64,000 nt of DNA from Pseudonocardia sp. EC080619-01 (GTDB lineage Bacteria > Actinomycetota > Actinomycetes > Mycobacteriales > Pseudonocardiaceae), in contig NZ_CP012186.1 in the NCBI RefSeq assembly GCF_001420995.1, positions 142,536 through 206,535 of the forward strand, in the 5' to 3' direction. The translations under genes were made by a program, and so were the position numbers. Shown in pieces: positions 8,455-16,123 of the stretch; the first letter of the stretch is position 1, and each line of letters opens with the position of its first letter. Below the pieces are notes generated by a model. It saw nothing but the letters and a program-made list of their open reading frames with translations. It was not told the origin of the DNA and did not search any database.

Positions 8455-9108
8455 TCACACCGCGTGCGCCGACAGGTGCCGATGCAGGTCCCACCACCCG
8501 GCCCACCCCTCGACGCCGTAGCCGGTCCGCACCCGGGCCCGCTCGGTGTGGGCATACGCCGCCCGGCCGGGCGGGATCGCCAGGACCGCCACACCGACTA
8601 CCGCCAGGACGGCGCCGGTGACCACAACCATCACCTCGGGAAGAACCAGCAGGCCCACTCCCAGAATCAGCGCCATCGCCGACACCACAACCGGCACGGT
8701 CTGGCGCCACAGCAGCAGCGCCGCCGTGCCCGCGATGACCGCGCCGACCACGGTCGCCGAGACCGCCGGACCACACAGCAACACCAGGCCCAGCAACAGC
8801 CAACAGGCAGCGCCCACCTGGGCCAGCCCTCGGGACAGGATCCTCGCCGACCGCTCGCTGAGTCCGGCCCACACCGCAGAGGCCACGATCGACCGGACCA
8901 GCGGTAGCAGACCCCACCACCACACATGGCTCACAGCCCGCCGCATCGAGACCAACGCAGCAGCGCCCTGGCTCGAACGCTCCGGGGAGTGGCCCGATGC
9001 TGAGTCGCGGCGCTGGTCCTCGGCCGTTCCCGCTCGGTCTTGTTCAGATTCGACCGTTGCTGTGTCCTCAGGGTCGGGGGCCACGCTGTGCAACTCGGTG
9101 GGGTTCAT
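8455..9108 (-). pseudogene. Membrane protein, probable N-terminus of a conjugation coupling ATPase, cut by IS3
   Basis: 217 residues: a hydrophilic N-terminus, then hydrophobic segments near residues 68-80, 95-113, 117-135 and 140-180, followed by RTGYGVEGWAGWWDLHRHLSAHAV. That last motif resembles the segment that precedes the Walker A domain in actinobacterial TraG/VirD4-like coupling proteins (family resemblance from memory). The stop codon TGA at 8455-8457 is supplied by the tip of the IS3 inverted repeat, so the natural C-terminus, including any ATPase domain, is lost. Its ATG overlaps the stop of the DUF2637 gene (ATGA). Alternative: an unrelated multi-pass membrane protein. Confidence 0.6.
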
Positions 9109-10067
9109 GCGCCCACCCCCAGCGTCGCGCCACGATCAGGCCCGACGAGGACCAGAGCACCGGAACCACCAGACGAGCCGTCGTGCTCCGGGTCGGTAGA
9201 CATGCCTGCGGACCGGTGCTGATCGTCGGCGCCCTCACTCTGTCCCATGCCGAGCTGGCGCTGGGCTTCCTCGATATCGCGGCGCCCAGTGCGTGGCGAC
9301 TGGCCGAAGATCGCGGCGACCTGGGACCCGGTGAGCTCCACCGACGGTACGAGTCCTCCGCGGATCAGGTCCTTCACCTGCTCGACCCGGGCGGCCGGGT
9401 CCGCGCTGAGGAGCTCCTCACGTTCCCAGCGCACCCCGCCGACCGCGCTGGCCACCGGGAGACCTCGCGGCTCGTCGGCGTCCTCGAGCGCTGCCGCAGC
9501 CCGCGGCTCAGCCGCCTCCACCACGGCCGGCTCGGCCGCGATGCCTGCCGCGGTGAGACGGTCGCGGATCTCCGGTGCGGCCTCGGTCGCGACGAACACG
9601 ACCAGCGGCGGCACCGAGTGCAGCAAGATCTGTCCCAGATCCAGCGCTCCCCACGCCTTCCAGGTGTTCATCGCATACGTCGCGCCCAGAGTCGCCCATC
9701 GGGCCCGGCGAGCCCAGGCCGGCGTCGCCAGCTGCCACCGGGACGTCGTCTGCTCCGCCAGTACCACCGCGATCAACACCAGCGAGACCATCGGGTCGAG
9801 CAGCCATGCCGCCCACCAGCCCGGAGACCACTCCTCGGCCTCGGTCGCCTCGGCCCCGAACTCCTGCACGTTGGTCATGCAGAACGCCATCCCAAGCACG
9901 ATCCCGGTCCACATCAACCGGTTCACCTGGCTCCGGACACGCTCCACTTGCAGGGCAACCACATCCGGGTGCGTCGACAACGCCCGCACCTGCGCCGAGT
10001 GCTCGGCCTCCGCGGCCAGCTCCGTTGCCCGTTCCCGCAGCGACTGCGCGGACTTACGCGGCCACAT
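9105..10067 (-). CDS. DUF2637 (SpdB-like) plasmid transfer membrane protein
   Basis: About 320 residues from the ATG at 10065-10067; a GTG 9 bases upstream is an alternative. It has hydrophobic segments around LMWTGIVLGMAFCMTNV, LLDPMVSLVLIAVVLAEQ and a third around ATLGATYAMNTWKAW, then HSVPPLVVFVATEAAPEIRDRL. This pattern is the DUF2637 domain of Streptomyces Spd proteins, which assist intramycelial plasmid spread. The C-terminal third is soluble with a helix-turn-helix-like stretch (LTGSQVAAIFGQSPRTGRRDIEEAQR). It is coupled to the truncated coupling-protein gene downstream, so both belonged to a transfer operon. Confidence 0.8.
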   Translation of the reverse strand: MWPRKSAQSLRERATELAAEAEHSAQVRALSTHPDVVALQVERVRSQVNRLMWTGIVLGMAFCMTNVQEFGAEATEAEEWSPGWWAAWLLDPMVSLVLIAVVLAEQTTSRWQLATPAWARRARWATLGATYAMNTWKAWGALDLGQILLHSVPPLVVFVATEAAPEIRDRLTAAGIAAEPAVVEAAEPRAAAALEDADEPRGLPVASAVGGVRWEREELLSADPAARVEQVKDLIRGGLVPSVELTGSQVAAIFGQSPRTGRRDIEEAQRQLGMGQSEGADDQHRSAGMSTDPEHDGSSGGSGALVLVGPDRGATLGVGA

Positions 10068-10134
10068 CGAAACCACCCGACTGCCTAGAGGGCGACGGCG
10101 CGAGACGAGCCGCCCGGGCCCGCAGACCACGCAG

Positions 10135-10524
10135 TCAGCTCGCCGTCTCACGCCGAGACCTCTGCGCATCCTGACCCGCAAGATCCGGGGCAGGCGCCGC
10201 CTCGACGGCGCACCCACGGCACGACATACCGGCCGGCACGGTCAACGACACCGGATCGACCAGCAGGCCACACAGCGCCCGGTAGCGCCCGACAACACGC
10301 CCGCCGGCGAGTTCCTCCGCCGCAACCTCGTGCTCGAGCCCATCCCCAGCAGACGTCATCAGCGCGTTGTCATCGCGCTGGCTCTGACGAGGCGACCAGC
10401 CATCGGCACTGAGGCGGGCAACAGGCCGGCTTTCGACTGCCGCCATCGCAGGATGCGCGTGCCGCTGCTGAGGACTCGCGGATGTGGTCTCGGGCCTGTG
10501 GCCTCGGTTTGGGATCCTTGACAT
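10135..10524 (-). CDS. Small Cys-containing hypothetical protein
   Basis: 129 residues; GAGGAG lies 10 bases upstream of the ATG, supporting this start. The C-terminal half carries RYRALCGLLVDPVSLTVPAGMSCRGCAVEA, a pattern with one Cys and a CxxC that could bind a metal and is met in many small actinobacterial plasmid proteins. No enzymatic motif. It lies just upstream of the transfer genes on the same strand and faces away from the XRE/DUF6879 operon. Confidence 0.6.
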   Translation of the reverse strand: MSRIPNRGHRPETTSASPQQRHAHPAMAAVESRPVARLSADGWSPRQSQRDDNALMTSAGDGLEHEVAAEELAGGRVVGRYRALCGLLVDPVSLTVPAGMSCRGCAVEAAPAPDLAGQDAQRSRRETAS

Positions 10525-10642
10525 GACGGTCGTGCTCCTCGTGCTCGACGGCTGGGTGAGCGCGATCTGTCAGGCCCCGGCGGATGTGGCTGCATCCGCC
10601 GGGGCCGCCCACCGGCACATGCCGGGGAATCGCAGCCCCAGC

Positions 10643-10665
10643 TTATCCAGTGCTACGATGGATAA
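10643..10665. promoter_or_regulatory. Operator-like dyad in the divergent promoter region
   Basis: TTATCCA-GTGCTACGA-TGGATAA is a perfect 7-bp inverted repeat. Inside it TGCTACGAT fits an extended -10 box (TGnTAnnnT), and TATCCAGTG is repeated at 10703-10711. It lies between the minus-strand small Cys protein and the plus-strand XRE/DUF6879 operon, so it is a natural binding site for the DUF5753 regulator encoded downstream. Inference only. Confidence 0.55.
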
Positions 10666-10779
10666 CAAGCGATCGACTGACAGTCGAAGGTGCGTGGGTC
10701 GCTATCCAGTGGGTGATTGACTAGCTGGTCGGACTCGACCGACACTGACCTGGTCACACCCTGACCGGGAGGAACGCCG

Positions 10780-11187
10780 ATGACCGAGCACGCGCACCAG
10801 CTCGAGATCCGCACGCTCGTAACCACCGCAAATCTGTGCGGCGAGAGTCGAGTCTGCCCATCCGTTCACGAAGTCGTCGGCACCCCCGAGCACCTGTGGG
10901 TCGTGTCCAAGCGGACCACCGCGACTGAGCACGCGGCGTTCAAGCATCTGCTCGCCGAGGGAGAGATCCTCGGCTGGATGCCCGCAGGCCTGCTCCCGGC
11001 CGCGTGCGACGCAGTCGCGCGCACCCATGGAGTTACCGGGCCTGGGGTCCATGCGGATCGGGTGTACGTGATCTCATCCGAGGTCACCGGAGAGGTCGAA
11101 CTCATCGCCTTCGCCGAGCTGTTCGACCCCGTCACTGAACTGCTCGGCACAGTCAAGGCACGGCTTCTGGAAGGAGTAGCAGCATGA
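10780..11187 (+). CDS. Hypothetical protein, first gene of XRE/DUF6879 operon
   Basis: 135 residues; GGGAGGA lies 7 bases before the ATG. No signal peptide or membrane segment. Mixed alpha/beta composition, one CGESRVC pair near residues 26-32 and no recognised catalytic motif. Its stop overlaps the start of the DUF6879 gene (ATGA), so the two are co-translated. It is probably part of the regulatory unit with the downstream HTH protein. Family not recognised. Confidence 0.65.
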   Translation: MTEHAHQLEIRTLVTTANLCGESRVCPSVHEVVGTPEHLWVVSKRTTATEHAAFKHLLAEGEILGWMPAGLLPAACDAVARTHGVTGPGVHADRVYVISSEVTGEVELIAFAELFDPVTELLGTVKARLLEGVAA

Positions 11188-11753
11188 TCGACGAGCAGCA
11201 GCTCGAAGCTGCCATCGACGAACACTTCCACTGCCCGGGCGACAAGCTTTTCCGGATGGAGTGCCTCCCCCGCTACATGGCGAGCGAGGGCGAGGAAAGC
11301 GACTTCCAGCGCTACCTCGCCGGCGCTGACGGACCCGACATGGAACGCAAGGAGCAGTGGCTTGCCATCCTGCGGGCCGAGGAGGCCCGCGGGCTGATCT
11401 CCTACCGCGTCCGCGCGTTCTCCAACACCATGACCGAGTACGAGCGGTATGAAGCCGACTGGTGCTACGTCCACAACGCCGCCGCCGGCGAGGACATCTC
11501 CGTGCTCCGAGACGGGGAGCATGACGCCCCAGCGTCAGTGATCAGGGAGGACTTCTGGCTGGTCAATGACGCGCTGCTCATCCCGATGCAGTACGACGAG
11601 TACGGCCGCTTCCTGAGCGCCGACATCGTCACCGACCCCGAGACGATCGCGCCGTACCTGCGGGCACGCGACGACGCCCACACGGCGGCGGAACCGTTTC
11701 GCCCGTGGTGGGACCGACACCCCGAGCTGCACCAGCGCCAGAAGGCAGCCTGA
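11184..11753 (+). CDS. DUF6879 family protein
   Basis: 189 residues, soluble. The layout matches DUF6879 proteins, which in actinomycetes sit directly before an XRE/DUF5753 regulator: FRMECLPRY early, then EARGLISYRVRAFSNTMTEYERYEADW, and a late WLVNDALLIPMQYDEYGRF. Function unknown; the constant pairing suggests it works with the adjacent DNA-binding protein, perhaps as a partner or ligand sensor. Overlaps the preceding gene by four bases. Confidence 0.8.
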   Translation: MIDEQQLEAAIDEHFHCPGDKLFRMECLPRYMASEGEESDFQRYLAGADGPDMERKEQWLAILRAEEARGLISYRVRAFSNTMTEYERYEADWCYVHNAAAGEDISVLRDGEHDAPASVIREDFWLVNDALLIPMQYDEYGRFLSADIVTDPETIAPYLRARDDAHTAAEPFRPWWDRHPELHQRQKAA

Positions 11754-11758
11754 CTCAG

Positions 11759-12637
11759 TTGCCAGATGCGCAGTCGAGCAGCTCACCGGACAGAAGCCCG
11801 CTGTCCGGTGAGTTGCTGCGCGCGCTACGTGAACAGACCGGCCTCAGCCAGAACCAGGCGCGCAAGGCAGCCGGGGTTGGGCAGTCCTCGCTGTCGCGTA
11901 CCGAGGCCGGCGAATCGCGACCGACCCCACGACTGGTGCGCGCGGTGCTGCAGGTCTACGCACAGCACGGCGTCGGATCGCTGAGTCCCGAGCGCATCGA
12001 CGAGCTCGTGGAGCAGGCACAAGCCCTGGAGGTCGAGCGCGTGGACGCCCGTGTCGTCCTGCAGAGCGGGAGCGCGCATCGGTTCCAGTGGCGCATTCAC
12101 GAGGCCGAGCGAGTCGCCCGCCTGGTGCGCTCTTACCACCCGTCCGTGATCATCGGCCCGCTGCAGACACGGAGCTACGCAGGTGCGGTGTTCACCCCCG
12201 ACGCGCAGCTCGACGAGCAGGACGCGGCTCAGTCCGTCGACGCTCGCATGGAGCGGGCCCAGCTGCTCACCGATCCCAGCCGCTCCTGGCAGATGGTTCA
12301 GAACGAGCAGGCCCTGCGGTGGCCGGTCGGCAGCTACGCACAGCAGGCCGAGCAACTGGAAAGCATCGCACGCATCGCCGCCCAACCGAACGTCAGTTTC
12401 CGGGTGCTGGCCCTCGACACGGTTGCGCCCCGACCGGCACCGGTATCGGGGTTCCACCTCTATGACGACACACAGGCACTCGTCGGCACCGAGTCCGGAA
12501 GCACCCTGATCCAGGACCCCGACTACATCGCCATGTACGCGCAGCTGCACGTCGAACTCTCCGAACTCGCCCTGTCCGAAGACGAGTCACTCGAGCTACT
12601 GCGACGTCTGATGCACGATTACCGGGAACGAAGCTAG
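11759..12637 (+). CDS. XRE-family regulator with DUF5753 domain
   Basis: About 292 residues from the TTG at 11759, five bases after the DUF6879 stop; an ATG at 11705 in the same frame would overlap that gene by 49 bases. The helix-turn-helix is LLRALREQTGLSQNQARKAA, GVGQSSLSRTEAGES. The DUF5753 domain follows (PLQTRSYAGAVF ... ERAQLLTD ... LRWPVGSYAQQAEQL), as in BldD/WhiJ-type actinobacterial regulators. Likely target: the dyad at 10643-10665 upstream of its own operon. Confidence 0.85.
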   Translation: MPDAQSSSSPDRSPLSGELLRALREQTGLSQNQARKAAGVGQSSLSRTEAGESRPTPRLVRAVLQVYAQHGVGSLSPERIDELVEQAQALEVERVDARVVLQSGSAHRFQWRIHEAERVARLVRSYHPSVIIGPLQTRSYAGAVFTPDAQLDEQDAAQSVDARMERAQLLTDPSRSWQMVQNEQALRWPVGSYAQQAEQLESIARIAAQPNVSFRVLALDTVAPRPAPVSGFHLYDDTQALVGTESGSTLIQDPDYIAMYAQLHVELSELALSEDESLELLRRLMHDYRERS

Positions 12638-12704
12638 ACACCGCGGCCGCCGCCCTGGTAACTGCAGCACCCCCAGCCGGACACTCATCTGAGGAGACAC
12701 AGCC

Positions 12705-13832
12705 ACCACACACCACCACACCGCGAACACGCAGGCATCGGCCGCAACTGCCATCGAGCACGCCCGGCGCCTCGACCCGGCGCTGCGTGCGTTCCTCTCC
12801 CTCGGTCTGGACACCGGCGGGTCACCTCATCCCGGCGCCCCGGCTGGATCCCCGCTGGCCGGTCTCCCGATCACGGTCAAGGGCGAACGAGGCGCCCGAC
12901 ACCCTGGTGTACAAGCACTCCTCCGAGCCGGGGCCGTGCCCATCGGGACCACATCAGTCCCCCGTGGCCCGCGTGGCTACCAGACCTGGGGCCACACCGA
13001 TCGAGGCCTAACGCGTAACCCGTGGCGAGCAGACCTATCCCCCGGCGGGTCGTCCGCCGGCGCCGCCGCGGCGGTCGCGGCCGGGATCGTCCCGCTGTCC
13101 TGCGGCAGTGATGGCGCCGGGTCCGTCCGTATCCCAGCAGCGTGGTGCCACGTGATCGGCTTCAAACCGAGCACCGGGCGCGCCCCCACCCCGGATCCGG
13201 CCGGTCTCGCCGTACCGGGCGTGCTGGTCCGCGACCCCGCTCTCCTGCAGCCCTGGGCCGCAGCCGTGCTCCCCGACTGGTCGCCACCTACAGGACTGCC
13301 AGAGCCACCTCTTGCGGCCGCCGCATGGTCGGCCACCCTCGGCTATGCCGGTCCGCACCTCGACCCCGAGGTCGCCGAGATCGCCGAGCGGGCAGCCCAG
13401 GCACTCTGCGCCCGAGCCGGCCTGGCCCTGTCCCGGCCGGGGGTCAACCTCACCGACCCCGAGAACGCGTGGATGACTCTGCGCAGCAACACCTCGAGCG
13501 CAGCGAAGCAGCGCCGCGCGCAGCGAACGCGACATGACAACAACCGCCGCCTCACCGAGCTCTTCCAGAGCGCCGATCTGCTGATGACGCCCACGACCCC
13601 AGGACGAGCGCATGGCCACGACGGACCCGGCGAACATCTCAGCGTCGCGCTCACCTGGGGCATCAACCTGTCCGGCCACCCTGCGGTGAGCGTGCCGGCC
13701 GGCTTGACCGCCGATGGCTGCCCAGTAGGCCTGCAGATCATCGCCCGCCCCTGCGGCGACGAGCGGCTTCTGCAACTCCTCGACGACCACGTACCGCAGG
13801 CCCCGATCGCGACCCCCCGCAGCAGGCCATGA
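12705..13832 (+). CDS. Amidase-signature family protein with no obvious start codon
   Basis: The frame is open from 12693. The fold needs the upstream part: ITVKG (catalytic Lys, codon at 12879), GGSSAG (cis-Ser) and GSDGAGSVRIPA (nucleophile Ser), all in order for an amidase-signature hydrolase acting on an amide bond. GAGGAG at 12691-12696 is followed 8 bases later by ACC where ATG would be expected, giving THHHTANTQASAATAIEHAR. The first GTG (12936) lies after the catalytic Lys, so a protein started there would be dead. Either an unusual start is used, or the start codon was lost or misread. Followed by two genes on the same strand. Confidence 0.7.
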   Translation, partial: TTHHHTANTQASAATAIEHARRLDPALRAFLSLGLDTGGSPHPGAPAGSPLAGLPITVKGERGARHPGVQALLRAGAVPIGTTSVPRGPRGYQTWGHTDRGLTRNPWRADLSPGGSSAGAAAAVAAGIVPLSCGSDGAGSVRIPAAWCHVIGFKPSTGRAPTPDPAGLAVPGVLVRDPALLQPWAAAVLPDWSPPTGLPEPPLAAAAWSATLGYAGPHLDPEVAEIAERAAQALCARAGLALSRPGVNLTDPENAWMTLRSNTSSAAKQRRAQRTRHDNNRRLTELFQSADLLMTPTTPGRAHGHDGPGEHLSVALTWGINLSGHPAVSVPAGLTADGCPVGLQIIARPCGDERLLQLLDDHVPQAPIATPRSRP

Positions 13833-13852
13833 CGAACCCGGAGCCGTGAACG

Positions 13853-14389
13853 ATGATGACCGCTATGACTACGGCCCACACCCACGGCCTGACGCTGGCC
13901 AGCGACGCGATCCTGAGCTGGACGCATCGCTATGGGTCGACCACGTCGTGCCTGGCTCGGCTTCGCGGTGCCCGCGACCCGGCCACTGCCGATCGCCTGC
14001 TGCTGACCGTCGTGCTCAGCGAGCTGCGTGGCCAGCCTCGCGGGCACTACGTCCTGTCCGACGTCGCCGGTGCCGCGAACAGCGCGCGCGCCCAGCTCGT
14101 GCCGGGCAGCGTCGACCCGGGTGCGATCACCTGGTTGGTGCACCACGGTCCGTTCTCCAGCGCCGACCCGACCGGGCCGGAATCGCTGACCCGCGTTGAC
14201 CTGCGCTGGACTCTCGACCGCTACAGCGTCCCGGCCTGGGACGACGTCGCTCGGCTCGACTACGACGACTCCTACCAGCTGCTCGCCGAGCTACGGCTGC
14301 GGCCGGTCGAGGAGGTCCTCGACGCGATGCCCTGGGACATCCCCCGACCCCGACAAGACGGCGGCGACACCGGCCCGCACCAGGGATGA
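13853..14389 (+). CDS. Hypothetical protein in the amidase/FolD-like operon
   Basis: 178 residues, soluble, no recognised domain. Features: ILSWTHRYGSTTSCLARLRGARDP near the start, LTVVLSELRGQPRGHYVLSD in the middle and an acidic LDYDDSYQLLAELRLRP. It lies 20 bases after the amidase and its stop overlaps the next start (ATGA), so the product probably works with those enzymes. Two ATG codons occur in tandem at the start; either may be used. Confidence 0.6.
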   Translation: MMTAMTTAHTHGLTLASDAILSWTHRYGSTTSCLARLRGARDPATADRLLLTVVLSELRGQPRGHYVLSDVAGAANSARAQLVPGSVDPGAITWLVHHGPFSSADPTGPESLTRVDLRWTLDRYSVPAWDDVARLDYDDSYQLLAELRLRPVEEVLDAMPWDIPRPRQDGGDTGPHQG

Positions 14390-15366
14390 CCGACGCCCCA
14401 CATCCTCGCGAGATCCCTGGCCGCGCGATCCTGGCCGAGGTACGCGACACCTACCGCGACGCCTACGCCCACACGCTGCAGGAACGCGGCAGCCGGGTGA
14501 TGGTCGTGCGGTTCGAGTCGACCTCCGACGACACCGTCTGGGCCGCGCGGATGGAGGCATCCCGCGTCTCGGCCGAGCAGAAGGTCCGCACCTTCACCGC
14601 ACTCGGCGCCACCTCGGACCACATCGTCGTGCCCGACGCCGTGGAGCTCGGCGAGATCGCCCGAGTCATCCACCGCGCGAACGACGACCCCCAAATCGCC
14701 GGGATCATCGTCCAGGCTCCACCGCCCCAAGCCGTGCTCGCGCTGCTCAACGAGATCGACCCCGCGAAGGACATCGACTCCCTCGGCATCTTCGCGCCAC
14801 GCACCGCGTGTGCGACCGCCGACGGCATCGTGCGCATCGCCGAGCCCTACCTGCCCGATGCCCGCATCGCTGTGGTCGGCAGCAGCGGTTTCGTCGGCTC
14901 CGGCGTCGTCGCGCTCCTGCGCCAGGGTGGCCACGACCCGATCCTGTTCGAGGACGGGGACGACCTGCGCCGCCTCCGCGACGCTGACGTCGTCCTCTCG
15001 ACCCCCGGGAGTCCCTGGCTGCTCACCCCCGACCACATCCACTCCGAGCACCGCCTGGTCGTCGACTCCGGGTTCACCCCGCACCCCGACGGCCCCCGCG
15101 GCGACCTCCACCCCGACGCCGCCGCCCAGCCACACGTCGTCACCCCCGTGCCCGGCGGGATCGGCCCCGTAGAGATGGCCGTACTCGCAGAACGCGTCAT
15201 TCAGCAGGAAGCCGCCCCCGCTCTCGGCGCTTGGCGCTTCCACGGCCTCGAGACCGCGCACCAGACCCTGACCACCGCCCACGACGATGTGGCACAGCAT
15301 TCCCAGCAGAGCATCGAGCCCATCTCACACGGCGAGGAACTCGAGGACGGCCTCGAACTTGACTAA
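14386..15366 (+). CDS. FolD-like methylenetetrahydrofolate dehydrogenase/cyclohydrolase
   Basis: 326 residues. The catalytic half shows IIVQAPPPQAVLALLNEIDPAKDIDSLG, paralleling LVQLPLP...KDVDGF of FolD; the Rossmann half shows IAVVGSSGFVGSGVVALL and the closing signature PVPGGIGPVEMAVL parallels PGGVGPMT. The usual YxxxK of FolD is not obvious; WAARM stands where the Tyr/Lys pair is expected, so activity may differ. A ~45-residue C-terminal tail is extra. Its operon with an amidase and an unknown gene on a plasmid-like element suggests a specialised folate-dependent reaction rather than housekeeping. Confidence 0.75.
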   Translation: MTDAPHPREIPGRAILAEVRDTYRDAYAHTLQERGSRVMVVRFESTSDDTVWAARMEASRVSAEQKVRTFTALGATSDHIVVPDAVELGEIARVIHRANDDPQIAGIIVQAPPPQAVLALLNEIDPAKDIDSLGIFAPRTACATADGIVRIAEPYLPDARIAVVGSSGFVGSGVVALLRQGGHDPILFEDGDDLRRLRDADVVLSTPGSPWLLTPDHIHSEHRLVVDSGFTPHPDGPRGDLHPDAAAQPHVVTPVPGGIGPVEMAVLAERVIQQEAAPALGAWRFHGLETAHQTLTTAHDDVAQHSQQSIEPISHGEELEDGLELD

Positions 15367-15553
15367 CTGGCCGCGGGCGTTCCCGCACGAGCCTCAGAGC
15401 GCCCCCGCTTGAGATGGTCTCCGCTGGCTCGACTCCACTAGCTCCTCCTCCTGCCCTGTCGGCCAGGCCTTGGGACCAGTGGACGAGGAGAGGCAATCCA
15501 ATGCGCGGCAGACCGTCCCGCGTGTCGCCTACCCAACATTCAGAATCTGGGCC

Positions 15554-15988
15554 ATGATGACTCCCATGCCGAGGAGATCATCTGGCCGCGCGAAGGGACG
15601 CCCTTCGAAGGGCCGCCGCGTCGTGATCTTCCCCCGACTGCCGCTCGCAGCCGAGGGAGCGCTCAGAGACCTGGTCGCACGGCGAGGTCTGACCTTGTCC
15701 GAGATCGGAGCAGAGCTCTTCGCAGAAGGACTCCGGAACCTCTCGGAGCTGCCCGCGCCGTTGCCTATGCGGTACAGCCCGGCTGAGAGCGAGGACATGA
15801 CGGTCCGGATCCCTGAGGCCGAAGGAGCAAAGCTCCGGGCCTTGGCGAAACAGCTGGACCGGAGCCTTGCGATCGTCAGTGGCGCGCTGATCGAAATCGG
15901 GCTTCGGCACGCCGGTGAACTGCCGGGTCAGATCCCCGTGCAGTACATGACGACCCAGGAGCAACTGCTGACGACCAAGGCCTCGTAA
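15554..15988 (+). CDS. Tandem ribbon-helix-helix-like DNA-binding protein
   Basis: About 144 residues from the ATG at 15554 (second ATG three bases on). Two similar modules are visible: VVIFPRLPLAAEGALRDLVA with TLSEIGAELFAEGLRN, and MTVRIPEAEGAKLRALAKQL with SLAIVSGALIEIGLRH. Each has a beta strand then two helices as in ribbon-helix-helix repressors of plasmid genes (CopG/ParD type). The N-terminus is very basic. No clear ribosome binding site, so it may be leaderless. It precedes a strong terminator and the putative replication gene; a copy-control or partition role is possible. Confidence 0.6.
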   Translation: MMTPMPRRSSGRAKGRPSKGRRVVIFPRLPLAAEGALRDLVARRGLTLSEIGAELFAEGLRNLSELPAPLPMRYSPAESEDMTVRIPEAEGAKLRALAKQLDRSLAIVSGALIEIGLRHAGELPGQIPVQYMTTQEQLLTTKAS

Positions 15989-15989
15989 A

Positions 15990-16037
15990 CGAGAACGAGG
16001 CGGCCTCCGCCACAGAGGCCGCCTCGGTTCGTTCTCG
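15990..16037 (+). terminator. Intrinsic terminator after the RHH gene
   Basis: CGAGAACGAGGCGGCCTC, a short loop, then GAGGCCGCCTCGGTTCGTTCTCG: a long nearly perfect stem (GAGGCGGCCTC/GAGGCCGCCTC plus CGAGAACGA/TCGTTCTCG) two bases after the stop codon. Confidence 0.85.
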
Positions 16038-16123
16038 CGTCAGCCGGTCATGCACCCGAGGTGACGCCGTAGCCCCGGCGAACCGGGGCCGATCCCCCAC
16101 CTGCGAAGAAGGGGCGCTTTCGC

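Larger units (their letters stand above)
7108..8457 (+). mobile_element. Complete IS3-family insertion sequence
   Basis: 1350 bp bounded by imperfect inverted repeats: TGAACCGTCCTGGGT at the left, and its complement ending at 8457 on the right, with continued similarity to GAGAGGCT. It carries two consecutive overlapping-frame genes (orfA and orfB). Flanks show no target duplication: the bases before 7108 (GGGC) and after 8457 (CACC) differ. The left flank is istA and the right flank is an unrelated membrane-protein gene, so the element sits at a recombination junction. Confidence 0.9.

Noticed and set aside
14386..15366. Housekeeping folD
   Set aside because: Active-site YxxxK is not obvious, a C-terminal tail is added, and the operon context is accessory.
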